From an uncultured Flavobacteriaceae bacterium (GTDB lineage: Bacteria; Bacteroidota; Bacteroidia; Flavobacteriales; Flavobacteriaceae), in NCBI GenBank assembly GCA_947501845.1, contig CANMXP010000004.1, positions 62,001 through 126,000 on the forward strand: DNA of 64,000 nt. The letters are read 5' to 3'. The notes beneath the pieces were generated by a model that saw only the letters and a program-made list of their open reading frames with translations, was not told where the DNA came from and searched no databases. Made by a program: the position numbers and the translations under genes. Below are positions 24,272 through 33,334 of this stretch, piece after piece. Position 1 is the stretch's first letter, and the number at the start of each line of letters is the position of its first letter.

Positions 24272-25877
24272 CCCTTCTCAAATCTAATAGGTTGATAGGG
24301 TTAATTCCAAGTCCAGAAACATTTTTTCTGGAAAAACGAACGACTTCGTCATAGAACAACGGTACCATAATAGCGTTTTGCATGGCTATGGAATCCATAG
24401 TAGTATATAAATGTTTTCTTTCTTCGATATTAGTTATCGTAAAGGCTTTATTATACAAACTATCAAATAGCGTACTTTTAAAGTGAAAATAGTTTGAACC
24501 ATTAGGCGCGAAATTTTTGCTATAAAATATAGATAAATAGTTTTCGGCATCTAGATAATCTGCAACCCAAGAGCTTCGAAACATATCTACCTTTCCATTA
24601 GATCGGGCAGATCTTAAAGTTGCTTCTGGCATAACATCAACATTGATAATTAGTCCAGTTTTTTCAAGTTCTCGCTGTATAAATTCACAAAAATCCAGAT
24701 AATTACTTGTTGTAACTAATGTTATTTCTGGATTTGTAATGCCACTTTCTTTTTTGAATTGCTCTATGAGTTGTTTTGCTTTTTCTGGTTGATAAGAAAA
24801 GCCTATAGATTTATTGTAACCTGCCAACCCTATTGGAATAAACCCTCCATTGGCAGGATTGCCAATGCCGTTACGTAAATAAATCATCATTTTTTTTCTG
24901 TCAAACCCGTAGTTTACAGCTTTTCTTATTAAAACAGATTGAATCTCAGGAGCTTTAGAATCCAAATAAAAGCCTAAATACTCTGTGTTTAAATAAGGGC
25001 CACGAATCATATTAACGGTCTCAGCGTAGGAGTCACGTAAGTGTCCGTCTGCAGTTAGTAATTCGTCTTTATATGATGCATCTAAACCTTTTATGTAGTC
25101 TATATTACCTTGTGCAAATTGTAAAAACTCACTTTGTTTATCGGGCAAGAAAGTAAGTGCTACGGCTTCTAAGTAGGGTAATGATTTACCAGCTTCATCT
25201 TTTTCAAAATAATGTTGATTCCTTCTAAAAACCAGTTTGATGTTTTCTTCCCAGCGTTTAAATTTAAAAGGCCCTGTACCAATGGGGTGTGATCTAAATT
25301 CAATCCCATAATGTTCAACAACTTCTTTTGGAACAACCGAACAGTATTTCATGGTTAACAAACCTATAAAAGCTGGAAACGGTTGTTTTAAATGAATCTG
25401 AAAAATGGTATCATTAATGGCTTCAAAATCATCTACCTTATTTAAAACCCAACTTCCTGGTGCAGCAATTTTTTCATCTCTTAATCGGTTGAAACTATAT
25501 GTGAAATCTTCTGCGATGACCGTTCTCGTGGAATCCTTTCCAAATAATTTATGCTTGTGAAAATAGACATCATTTCTCAATATAAACGTGTAAGTTAACC
25601 CATCATCCGAAGTACTCCAGCTTTTGGCGATACAAGGAAGGATATTTAAATTATTATCCAATTGCATCAGGCCATTAAATAATTGGTTGCATACCGAATT
25701 GTCTTGTAAAGTTCTAGAAAATGCAGGGTCTAAAGTATTTATGTTTGCGTGTTCATTATATCTAAAAACTAAATGGTCTTTACTATTTAGAGTGTTATTT
25801 GTGCATGACCCTAGCAGTAAAGTCAGGCATATTATAAATAAAGATGTTAAGTATTTTGTAGTAGTCACTAGTTTCAT
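24258..25877 (-). CDS. Oligopeptide-type ABC substrate-binding lipoprotein (SBP_bac_5)
   Basis: 539 residues from ATG at 25877, chosen because it gives a proper lipoprotein signal (MKLVTTTKYLTSLFIICLTLLLGSC, read in two parts). The longer frame to 25928 adds 17 polar residues. Family features are NTLDPAFSRTLQDNSVCNQL near the N-terminus, LKQPFPAFIGLLT, HPIGTGPFKFKRWEENIKLV and the IRKAVNYGFDRKKM helix. It belongs to the DppA/OppA family that binds peptides. No Opp permease genes are nearby; the two genes upstream on this strand encode a different ABC ATPase and a membrane protein. Confidence 0.92.
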   Translation of the reverse strand: MKLVTTTKYLTSLFIICLTLLLGSCTNNTLNSKDHLVFRYNEHANINTLDPAFSRTLQDNSVCNQLFNGLMQLDNNLNILPCIAKSWSTSDDGLTYTFILRNDVYFHKHKLFGKDSTRTVIAEDFTYSFNRLRDEKIAAPGSWVLNKVDDFEAINDTIFQIHLKQPFPAFIGLLTMKYCSVVPKEVVEHYGIEFRSHPIGTGPFKFKRWEENIKLVFRRNQHYFEKDEAGKSLPYLEAVALTFLPDKQSEFLQFAQGNIDYIKGLDASYKDELLTADGHLRDSYAETVNMIRGPYLNTEYLGFYLDSKAPEIQSVLIRKAVNYGFDRKKMMIYLRNGIGNPANGGFIPIGLAGYNKSIGFSYQPEKAKQLIEQFKKESGITNPEITLVTTSNYLDFCEFIQRELEKTGLIINVDVMPEATLRSARSNGKVDMFRSSWVADYLDAENYLSIFYSKNFAPNGSNYFHFKSTLFDSLYNKAFTITNIEERKHLYTTMDSIAMQNAIMVPLFYDEVVRFSRKNVSGLGINPINLLDLRRVKKD

Positions 25878-25903
25878 TAAAAACAGACAATTTAAACAAT
25901 TTT

Positions 25904-27670
25904 CTATCCTTCGGGTAAAGCCTTCCATTTTTTTATGACACCAGAGTATACATACATAAAGAATAAATTAAGTATGAACAAAATATAACTCCAAGTTAAA
26001 CCTAAACTACCTAATAAATTAAAGCACTTTTCGTTGCTAAAATCAAAAGTATAATTTCCAATACAGGCATCAGATTGATGTAAAGATATTATCGTCATGA
26101 TTAGAAAAATATAGAGTATAAACCCAGCAATAGAAATATTTAAACAAATAGAAACGATGAGTTTTTTTATTTTTTCAGCATAAAAGATGGGAATAGATAA
26201 GATGATGGAACCTAATACAAAACTTAAATAGGATACAAAATAGCCGGCACTGTTATCATTAAACTTGGTTATATAAGCATAAAAAACAGTTAATAGAATA
26301 ACAAATATGGTTAGCACACCTATACTTATCAATGTGAAGAGTAATGACTTTAAACTAGTAACTCTAAACATAAAAATCAGGGCTGAAAAAAAGAAGGCAA
26401 ACCACATAAAAAAATGAATGCTTTGTAAAAAAGGATTGCTTTCTTTTATTTCTTCAATATTTTCAAAAACCTTGCGTAAAGAATCATTGTCTAAATAATA
26501 ATTTGTAATATGATTTTTGTAGAAAGTGTCTACAGCAGTTTGAGGTTCGGTGGGTACAAATTGAAAATCATTTTTAGGTTCGTTCCTTATTAGGTTTTTT
26601 AATTCAAAGTTGTCATCTGGGTGATAAACCATGTCAAACCAGTTATCGGCATTTAGATTATGCTTAATTTCATATTGATCACAAATTATTAAAAATTCAG
26701 ATAATACGTTTTTAATTTCATTAGGATCATTTCGTTTTAAAAGATCGTAATTTAACTTGTTTCTTAGTTGGTTACTTTTATTGAAACCCGACCGATAATT
26801 ATATTGGTCATAATCAAAATCATTATATTCGGAGTAATTATATTGAATGTCATCATGTTCAAATTTGTCTTTTTGAGACGGATAAAATATTTTTGAATGG
26901 TTAAAATAACTAGGTTTTACAGTTTGTACATGAGGTAAAATATCAAAAACGGTATCTTTAAAATAATAAGTTCTAATGGTGTCTTTTGTTTTGTAATACA
27001 CATAGCCTATATAAGTGCTATCCATTAACATTTGGTTTATAGAGCCTTCTTTTTCATAAAGTGTATAATACTTATAGTGGTAATCAAGGAATCTTAAGGA
27101 TAGGGTATCTTTGGTACGGGTTATTCCATTATAGATTTCGCAATATAAAGTGTCAAATGGGGGAGGGTAACAACGTTGGTTAATAGTATAGTCTAGTGTG
27201 TTTTTAGAAAAGAATAATGCAGCAGCATTAGAAGCAGTGATTTTTTTTTCTATACTCACATCATCATATTTAAATGAGATATAAGATTTAACACCGAGAT
27301 TATATGAAATGTAAAATGTAGTGGTTGAAAACGTGATTATTAAATAAATTAAAAAGTGTTTAAATATTTTTAGTCTAGACGTTGGATAAAAACTTTTAAA
27401 GGCATTATTTTTAAATAGGAAAATAAGCCAAATAACGAGTATTAAGATGGATAAGATAATGCTAATATAAACCATGCCATTATCAAAAAAGATATGCTTG
27501 GCACCATATTCATGTAGAATTTTTGGATTAGTAATAGCAACGTATCCAAATAGGAAAAACAAAACATGTAAAATTATAGCAGTTATTGAAACCCACAATA
27601 ATTTTGTATTCCAAATTATTGGATGATTTTCGAGTAAGTACTGATTTGTTTTATATATAAATTTTTTCAT
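25904..27670 (-). CDS. Large membrane protein paired with an ABC ATPase
   Basis: 588 residues from ATG at 27670; an upstream ATG at 27691 would overlap the ATPase gene by 11 bp. There are three N-terminal spans (about 25-125), a large soluble acidic/Tyr-rich region (about 140-425) and five or six spans in the last 160 residues. It starts 10 bp after the ABC ATPase stop and is the likely permease partner. No known permease family is recognised. The central region with FDYDQYNYRSGFNKSN has low complexity. The pair may export or extract lipids, peptides or metabolites; unknown. Confidence 0.7.
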   Translation of the reverse strand: MKKFIYKTNQYLLENHPIIWNTKLLWVSITAIILHVLFFLFGYVAITNPKILHEYGAKHIFFDNGMVYISIILSILILVIWLIFLFKNNAFKSFYPTSRLKIFKHFLIYLIITFSTTTFYISYNLGVKSYISFKYDDVSIEKKITASNAAALFFSKNTLDYTINQRCYPPPFDTLYCEIYNGITRTKDTLSLRFLDYHYKYYTLYEKEGSINQMLMDSTYIGYVYYKTKDTIRTYYFKDTVFDILPHVQTVKPSYFNHSKIFYPSQKDKFEHDDIQYNYSEYNDFDYDQYNYRSGFNKSNQLRNKLNYDLLKRNDPNEIKNVLSEFLIICDQYEIKHNLNADNWFDMVYHPDDNFELKNLIRNEPKNDFQFVPTEPQTAVDTFYKNHITNYYLDNDSLRKVFENIEEIKESNPFLQSIHFFMWFAFFFSALIFMFRVTSLKSLLFTLISIGVLTIFVILLTVFYAYITKFNDNSAGYFVSYLSFVLGSIILSIPIFYAEKIKKLIVSICLNISIAGFILYIFLIMTIISLHQSDACIGNYTFDFSNEKCFNLLGSLGLTWSYILFILNLFFMYVYSGVIKKWKALPEG

Positions 27671-27680
27671 TGATTTAGCT

Positions 27681-28838
27681 TTAAGAGACAAAGAAACGTC
27701 TTGTAGATTTTGTTATGTTACGAGTATAAATAACATCTATTTTATGCTTTCCAAGAGTTTCAAGAACTAAAGGAAAAGCCACTTCTATAGGAAAATAAGC
27801 GATGAAAATACCCCCGTTGAAGACGAGCTTTTCAAGGCTTAAATCGGTAAATATTTGTTTGAGTTTGTCTCTGTCACAATTACAATCAATTTCTACTATT
27901 AAATAATTTTTAGTGTTAGTAACAGTATTTTCGTCTTCTTGCTCTTTATAAATCCCATCTTTAAGATATATTACTTTATCGGATATTTTTTCTACTTCGT
28001 ACAATTGCTGGGAACTTAATATTAATGCAATTGGATTATTTATAGAGTTACAAATAGATTTTAAATCTTCTAGAATAACCTGTTGAGCCAATACATCCAG
28101 ATTAGCTAAAGGCTCGTCTAAAAGCAATAGTTCGGGTTGCCTTAATAATGTTCTTGCCAGCTCAAAACGCATCTTATAACCAGAAGACAACTCGTTCCAT
28201 TTTAAGTGTTTATAGTTCCATAAGCCAAAACGGGCAATCATCATTAATACTCTGGTTTCATTCTCCTCTTGGCTTATGTCATAGTTTGACAAAACAAATT
28301 TTAAATTGTCCTTGAGGCTACCGTACCATTTTTTTGTTCGTTGCGGGATATACACTAAATTAGAGCGTAAATCATAGTCTCCATTAAATTTTTTATCAAA
28401 ATTAAATTCTAAAGCGCCTTCATTATATTTTAATTCTTTAGCTAAAATCCGTAATAGTGTCGTTTTACCGTTACCATTTTCTCCAACTAATCCGTATACA
28501 TCACCTTTATGAATATTAACTGAAATAGGTCCCAATTTAAAACGATTAATACCATAACTTTTAATAATATTTGATCCCGAAATAACGGGCTTTTTTGTAT
28601 TATAATCTTCAATTGGGATCTTGAAAATTTTATCTAGAATCTGAAGGCTTCTTTTTATAAGCTCGTCTTCTTGGTTTGGGAATTTTTCTTTCCAATCTGT
28701 TAGGGCTATGACTTCTTTATAAATATCTAAGTTTTGTGTATCGATAACACAATCCATAAGTTTTCGATATCCTAAAAAAGTGTCTTTATTTTCAAAAAAA
28801 GTAACCACTTCTTTAATTCGTGCTTCAGCTCTTGTCAT
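27681..28838 (-). CDS. ABC transporter ATPase with unusual H-loop and extra N-terminal domain
   Basis: 385 residues. An N-terminal helical extension of about 85 residues has no family I recognise. The ATPase follows with GENGNGKT (119-126), LSSGY signature (217-221) and LLLLDEPLANLD (237-248). The H-loop reads SSQQLYEVE with Gln277 where SSH is normal, so the switch His is missing. A C-terminal ferredoxin-like tail of about 80 residues follows. It is adjacent to a large membrane protein, its probable partner. Confidence 0.88.
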   Translation of the reverse strand: MTRAEARIKEVVTFFENKDTFLGYRKLMDCVIDTQNLDIYKEVIALTDWKEKFPNQEDELIKRSLQILDKIFKIPIEDYNTKKPVISGSNIIKSYGINRFKLGPISVNIHKGDVYGLVGENGNGKTTLLRILAKELKYNEGALEFNFDKKFNGDYDLRSNLVYIPQRTKKWYGSLKDNLKFVLSNYDISQEENETRVLMMIARFGLWNYKHLKWNELSSGYKMRFELARTLLRQPELLLLDEPLANLDVLAQQVILEDLKSICNSINNPIALILSSQQLYEVEKISDKVIYLKDGIYKEQEDENTVTNTKNYLIVEIDCNCDRDKLKQIFTDLSLEKLVFNGGIFIAYFPIEVAFPLVLETLGKHKIDVIYTRNITKSTRRFFVS

Positions 28839-28878
28839 TTGATATTATCAGCTTTTAGTTTAAGTCTTCATACTTAGA

Positions 28879-28909
28879 TTGTATTACTTGAACCAATTAC
28901 GTAAATTTG
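28879..28909 (+). promoter_or_regulatory. mtaB promoter
   Basis: TTG at 28879-28881 and TAAATTTG at 28902-28909 with a 20-nt spacer. The ATG is 70 bp downstream. The leader contains a TTTCCTT / AAGGAAA hairpin (28948-28965, 4-nt loop). Confidence 0.65.
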
Positions 28910-28978
28910 CAGGCTTTTAAGTTAGAAAACAAGTAAATATAAATACATTTCCTTCGTAAAGGAAATGAAAAATGATAA

Positions 28979-30319
28979 ATGAAGAAAAAAGTCGCATTTT
29001 ATACTCTAGGTTGTAAACTGAATTTTTCAGAAACATCAACTATTGCCAGAAATTTTTCAGATGAAGGCTTTGACCGTGTGGACTTTTCTGAGAAGGCAGA
29101 TATTTACGTAATTAATACCTGTTCGGTTACTGAGAATGCAGACAAACGTTTTAAAACGATTGTAAAACAAGCTCAAAAAATCAATGCAGAGGCATTTGTT
29201 GCAGCAGTAGGATGTTATGCGCAATTAAAACCTCAAGAATTAGCAGATGTTAATGGCGTTGATTTGGTTTTGGGAGCTACCGAAAAATTTAACATTACTG
29301 CTTTTATTAATGACTTGCTTAGTCATCCCGAGCGCAATCGAGAGGCGGGACAAGTACATGCTTGTGAGATTGAAGAAGCCGATTTCTATGTAGGCAGTTA
29401 TTCTATTGGAGATAGAACACGCGCATTTTTAAAAGTTCAGGATGGTTGCGATTATAAGTGTACTTATTGTACCATACCATTGGCACGCGGTATTTCAAGA
29501 AGTGATACCATGGAGAACGTCTTGAATAACGCTAAAGAGATTTCTAAACAAAACATAAAGGAAATTGTGCTTACTGGTGTTAATATTGGTGATTATGGGA
29601 AAGGCGAGTTTGGTAACAAAAAGCATGAACATACTTTCTTAGATTTAGTAACCCAACTGGATCAAGTGGAAGGTATTGAACGTTTAAGGATTTCGTCTAT
29701 AGAACCTAACCTTTTAAAAAATGAAACGATAGATTTAGTTTCTAAATCGAGAGCTTTTGTACCTCATTTTCATATACCGTTGCAATCTGGTAGCAACGAG
29801 ATTCTTAAAAAAATGAAACGCCGTTATATGCGTGAGCTATATGTAGATCGTGTTTCGAAAATACGAGAGGTAATGCCTCATGCCTGTATAGGAGTGGATG
29901 TTATTGTTGGTTTTCCTGGAGAAACGGATGAACATTTTTTAGAAACGTATAATTTTTTGAACGATTTAGATATTTCATATTTACATGTGTTTACCTACTC
30001 GGAACGCGATAATACTGAGGCTGCCGAGATGAATGGGGTTGTGCCAAATAATATAAGAAGTAAGCGCAGTAAAATGCTACGAGGTTTATCGGTTAAAAAA
30101 CGTCGCGCTTTTTATGAAAGTCAAATAGGCACTACCAGAACAGTATTGTTTGAAAGCGAAAATAAGGAAGGCTATGTTCATGGGTTTACCGAGAACTATG
30201 TAAAAGTAAAAACACCGTGGAACCCAAAACTGATTAATACATTGCATCAAGTGGACCTTAAAAAAATTGATGTAGATGGTTTGGTTAGATTTGAGTTTGC
30301 AACTGTACTTTCAAATTAA
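28979..30319 (+). CDS. mtaB: tRNA t6A37 methylthiotransferase MtaB
   Basis: 446 residues. The N-terminal methylthiotransferase domain (1-130) has Cys12, Cys48 and Cys79 for the second Fe-S cluster. The radical SAM core has Cys157-x3-Cys161-x2-Cys164, followed by a TRAM-like C-terminus. It converts t6A to ms2t6A at position 37 of tRNA. Residues 114-124 (LSHPERNREAG) come from a G+C-rich DNA segment, described separately, that lengthens the linker between domains; the reading frame is kept. The gene is preceded by a good promoter. Confidence 0.96.
   Translation: MKKKVAFYTLGCKLNFSETSTIARNFSDEGFDRVDFSEKADIYVINTCSVTENADKRFKTIVKQAQKINAEAFVAAVGCYAQLKPQELADVNGVDLVLGATEKFNITAFINDLLSHPERNREAGQVHACEIEEADFYVGSYSIGDRTRAFLKVQDGCDYKCTYCTIPLARGISRSDTMENVLNNAKEISKQNIKEIVLTGVNIGDYGKGEFGNKKHEHTFLDLVTQLDQVEGIERLRISSIEPNLLKNETIDLVSKSRAFVPHFHIPLQSGSNEILKKMKRRYMRELYVDRVSKIREVMPHACIGVDVIVGFPGETDEHFLETYNFLNDLDISYLHVFTYSERDNTEAAEMNGVVPNNIRSKRSKMLRGLSVKKRRAFYESQIGTTRTVLFESENKEGYVHGFTENYVKVKTPWNPKLINTLHQVDLKKIDVDGLVRFEFATVLSN
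29322..29350 (+). repeat. Dispersed-repeat-like segment inside mtaB
   Basis: 29 bases, 19 of them G or C, beginning GTCATCCCGAGCGCAATCGA and ending CGGGA, in an otherwise A+T-rich gene. It matches the core of a palindromic repeat I know from intergenic regions of flavobacterial genomes. A relative sits at 31003-31032 in this window. It encodes SHPERNREAG in frame. Confidence 0.55.
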
Positions 30320-30469
30320 AAAAGAGAAATTGTCATTGTTTTTTTACGATAATTTTGACTAGAAAACGACATTGTCTACATATTACCTAAAGTTTTGTTC
30401 ACTTTGACTTATTTTTTGTGCAAATAAAACGACGCTCCATACTTTTATGCATGTAAATATGCCCCAAAT

Positions 30470-30970
30470 ATGAATAAGTTTCTTTTTATTTTATGCTTTG
30501 CATTGTTACTAGTTAGTTGTTCAGATGATGATAATGAAGATGTATCCATTGTAGGGACATGGAAATTAACTGCTTGGGAAGTAGCCGATGGACTTGATAT
30601 CAATAATGATGGCACAGCTAGTGTAAATATTTTAGACGAAATTGAATGTGCAAACAATGAAACTTTAATTTTTGAGTCTAATGGGGTTGTGGCTTCAAAT
30701 AAAACCTTTAATCCAGATATCGGTATAGCTTTAAAGCAGGGTACTACAAATAACTATACATTTAATATAACATGTGATGAGCAAGGCGTTATTGGTTTTG
30801 CAACGTCCTATTCTCAAAGTATGGATACAGTTATATTTAATAATAATGAATCTACTATAATTGGTAACCAATTGTTTCGCGTGATTAAAGAATCGATTAA
30901 AATATACAATGAAGATTTTACAGAGGTAGTTGCCACTAAGAGTCTAACATTGGTATACACCAAGCAATAA
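30470..30970 (+). CDS. Lipocalin-like lipoprotein
   Basis: 166 residues. The lipobox LLLVSC places Cys17, followed by an acidic linker and VGTWKLTAWEVADG, the GxW strand typical of lipocalin-like lipoproteins in Bacteroidota. It ends with SLTLVYTKQ. It has two further Cys (in DEIEC and NITC). Anchored in the membrane; ligand unknown. It stands alone, with mtaB upstream at 150 bp. Confidence 0.8.
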   Translation: MNKFLFILCFALLLVSCSDDDNEDVSIVGTWKLTAWEVADGLDINNDGTASVNILDEIECANNETLIFESNGVVASNKTFNPDIGIALKQGTTNNYTFNITCDEQGVIGFATSYSQSMDTVIFNNNESTIIGNQLFRVIKESIKIYNEDFTEVVATKSLTLVYTKQ

Positions 30971-31002
30971 GCCATTCATGTTTTATGGAAACCAAAAAGG
31001 TT

Positions 31003-31032
31003 GTCTCATTGAGTACAGTCGAGATGTCTTGA
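31003..31032 (+). repeat. Degenerate intergenic repeat, TCGAGA family
   Basis: GTCTCATTGAGTACAGTCGA followed by GATGTCTTGA. TCAT..GAG..CA.TCGAGA..G lines up with the segment inside mtaB at 29322. It lies in a 210-bp gap between convergent genes. Confidence 0.45.
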
Positions 31033-31121
31033 AAGTAGGGATGCTTAAAAGCCAAGCTCTCAACCTAGTTCGTAGTGCTCAAACGGATATAAAATTGTAT
31101 TTATACAACCTCTGAAAACAA

Positions 31122-31153
31122 AAAATCCGAAACTGTTAACAATTTCGGATTTT
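31122..31153. terminator. Intrinsic terminator between convergent genes
   Basis: Perfect 11-bp stem AAAATCCGAAA / TTTCGGATTTT with a 10-nt loop. A- and T-runs allow use from both sides. It probably serves the minus-strand GNAT gene and the plus-strand lipocalin gene. Confidence 0.85.
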
Positions 31154-31182
31154 CTTAGGGTTAGTATTTTTTGTTTTAAAAA

Positions 31183-31479
31183 TTAAATTCTTACTCCAAC
31201 AGGAAGCATACGCTTATATTTTCTATTGCTTCTCACAAATTTGGCAATTTCAGGACTTGTAGGCACAACACTCAAATTACGTTCTTCAATTTGTTCAAAT
31301 ACAGCAGCCAAAAATTCTTTGCTAAAATCCTGGTTTTTAATGCCTTCTGGTATAATAAGCTTTGTTAAAAAAATCTTCCTTTCTTGTAAGGAATATTCAA
31401 TTTTAGCTAAATGGTCATCAATTTTTAATTCAAATTGACGTAAAAAATCATTATCAATTAGTTCTGCAGCTTCAACCAT
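31183..31479 (-). CDS. Short GNAT-fold protein (YidJ/YjdJ-like)
   Basis: 98 residues from ATG at 31479. The frame extends upstream, but only with a Phe/Lys-rich stretch lacking a good start. LAKIEYSLQERKIFLTKLIIP and VVPTSPEIAKFVRSNRKY match the short (90-100 residue) GNAT-like group. The acetyl-CoA loop RGxG is replaced by KNQDFSKE and the usual CPF by SPE, so catalysis is doubtful. Single gene with its own terminator. Confidence 0.75.
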   Translation of the reverse strand: MVEAAELIDNDFLRQFELKIDDHLAKIEYSLQERKIFLTKLIIPEGIKNQDFSKEFLAAVFEQIEERNLSVVPTSPEIAKFVRSNRKYKRMLPVGVRI

Positions 31480-31673
31480 GGTAATTTTTGTTTTATTTCT
31501 TAGGAATCTTAAATAGTGAGTACTATTTATATAACTTTGTTTTGCAAAAGTACAAAAAAAAATTGTCATTTTAAAGATAAAATAAGGTTAATACCTTATA
31601 AAATAAACCATTAGAAAAATAGTTGTTTAAATTTGAAAGACAACCGTATTTATAAAACCAAACTAAAGTTTAA

Positions 31674-32339
31674 ATGAACAAGGAAATCGTACATGTTTAT
31701 TTAATGCCAGGAATGGCGGCAAACCCTATAATTTTTGAACACATAGAACTACCAGAAAACCAATTTGAGGTTCATTGGCTTGAATGGATTATGCCAATTG
31801 ATAATGAATCTATTGAAGATTATGCATTACGAATGACGCATAATATTAAACATGAAAATATTGTACTACTAGGGGTATCGTTTGGAGGGGTTTTGGTACA
31901 GGAAATAAGTAAGCATATAAATACTAGGAAACTCATTATAGTGTCAAGTGTTAAATCCATGCACGAATTACCTAAGCACATGGTGTTGGCAAAAAAAACA
32001 AAGGCCTATGCATTAGTACCTACTCAATTAGCTGGTAATATTGATTTACTTGCAAAATACGCTTTTGGTAGTCATATAAAAAAGCGTTTAGATTTGTATA
32101 AGAAATATTTATCGGTTAATGATAGTAAATATTTAAGTTGGGCAATTAAACAAATGGTTTGTTGGAGCCAAACGGAAAGCCCGACTGATATTATACATAT
32201 TCACGGAGATAATGACCTTGTGTTTCCTATTAAAAACATTACAGATTGTATCACTATAAAAAATGGTACGCATATTATGATTATCAATAAATATAAGTGG
32301 TTTAATGAGAATTTACCACGTATAATTTTAGAAAACTAA
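31674..32339 (+). CDS. Alpha/beta hydrolase
   Basis: 221 residues. The nucleophile elbow is GVSFGG (Ser about 65), the acid Asp in HGDNDLVFP (about 180) and the His in KNGTHIMI (about 199), giving a full catalytic triad. PGMAANPIIFEHI near the N-terminus is the oxyanion region. No signal peptide, so cytoplasmic. Substrate unknown. It lies 35 bp upstream of the lytic transglycosylase gene on the same strand. Confidence 0.88.
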   Translation: MNKEIVHVYLMPGMAANPIIFEHIELPENQFEVHWLEWIMPIDNESIEDYALRMTHNIKHENIVLLGVSFGGVLVQEISKHINTRKLIIVSSVKSMHELPKHMVLAKKTKAYALVPTQLAGNIDLLAKYAFGSHIKKRLDLYKKYLSVNDSKYLSWAIKQMVCWSQTESPTDIIHIHGDNDLVFPIKNITDCITIKNGTHIMIINKYKWFNENLPRIILEN

Positions 32340-32374
32340 ATAAAAATTTTACCTTTAAGCAAAACTTATTAAAG

Positions 32375-33301
32375 ATGAAGACAGCACAGAGATTATTAGC
32401 GTTTGTGGGATTATTAAGTTTGTCAGCCCTATTTATTTATGCCCTACAAGACGCCCCAACAGATGAGAATTTTGAAAAGAAATTAATTAATGACTATAAT
32501 GTTTATGCATTACAGGTTCCTGAAGATTTAAATTTTGCAGGAGAAGCTATGCCACTTAAAAATCCAGATATATTAGAGCGTATGGATAGGGAATTGCTAG
32601 TTAATACCTATTGGCAATCTAATGGTTTGTTAATGTTTAAACGTGCCAAGAAATATTTTCCAATTATCGAGCCTATTTTAAAGAAGCATGGTATTCCAGA
32701 TGATTTTAAATATTTAGCGGTTATAGAAAGTGGTTTGACCAATGCAGTATCTCCAGCTGGAGCCAGAGGCTTTTGGCAAATTATGAAAACCACAGGTAGA
32801 GAAAATGGTTTAGAGGTTAATGATAATGTTGACGAACGTTATCATTTAGAAAAAGCAACCGAAGTAGCATGCAAATATTTATTGAGGTCTAAAAAAAGAT
32901 TAGGCTCATGGACTTTAGCTGCTGCTGGCTATAATGCAGGTGTTGCAGGTGTTTCTAGGAAACTAAAAGAGCAAAAAGTTTCCAGTTACTACGATTTACT
33001 ACTTATTGAGGAAACGGGACGTTATATTTTTAGAATAGTCGCATTAAAAGAAATTTTGTCTAATCCAGCTAAGTATGGTTTTAATTTTAGAGAAAAAGAT
33101 TTGTATAACAATATCCCTACATATAAGGTTGAGATTGATTCAGCCGTAACCGATTTTTCAAAATTTGCACAAAATTTTGGTATCAATTACAAAATACTAA
33201 AACTTCATAACCCTTGGTTGCGCGAATCGCATTTAAATAATAAATCGAAAAAGCTATATACAATAGATATCCCTAAAAAAGGGTATTATGATGTACAATA
33301 G
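32375..33301 (+). CDS. Lytic transglycosylase (SLT/MltD-like)
   Basis: 308 residues. An N-terminal signal or anchor (about 7-24) is followed by the SLT domain at about 95-230. KYLAVIESGLTNAVSPAGAR holds the catalytic Glu. GFWQIMKTTGRENGL and AAAGYNAGVAGV are the remaining lysozyme-fold motifs. It cleaves peptidoglycan with formation of 1,6-anhydro-muramic ends, acting in the periplasm. The C-terminal 70 residues look like a LysM-like region (NYKILKLHNPWL), shorter than the repeats of full MltD. Confidence 0.92.
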   Translation: MKTAQRLLAFVGLLSLSALFIYALQDAPTDENFEKKLINDYNVYALQVPEDLNFAGEAMPLKNPDILERMDRELLVNTYWQSNGLLMFKRAKKYFPIIEPILKKHGIPDDFKYLAVIESGLTNAVSPAGARGFWQIMKTTGRENGLEVNDNVDERYHLEKATEVACKYLLRSKKRLGSWTLAAAGYNAGVAGVSRKLKEQKVSSYYDLLLIEETGRYIFRIVALKEILSNPAKYGFNFREKDLYNNIPTYKVEIDSAVTDFSKFAQNFGINYKILKLHNPWLRESHLNNKSKKLYTIDIPKKGYYDVQ

Positions 33302-33334
33302 AATGACTAAAATAAAGAGGTAATGTATAAATAA

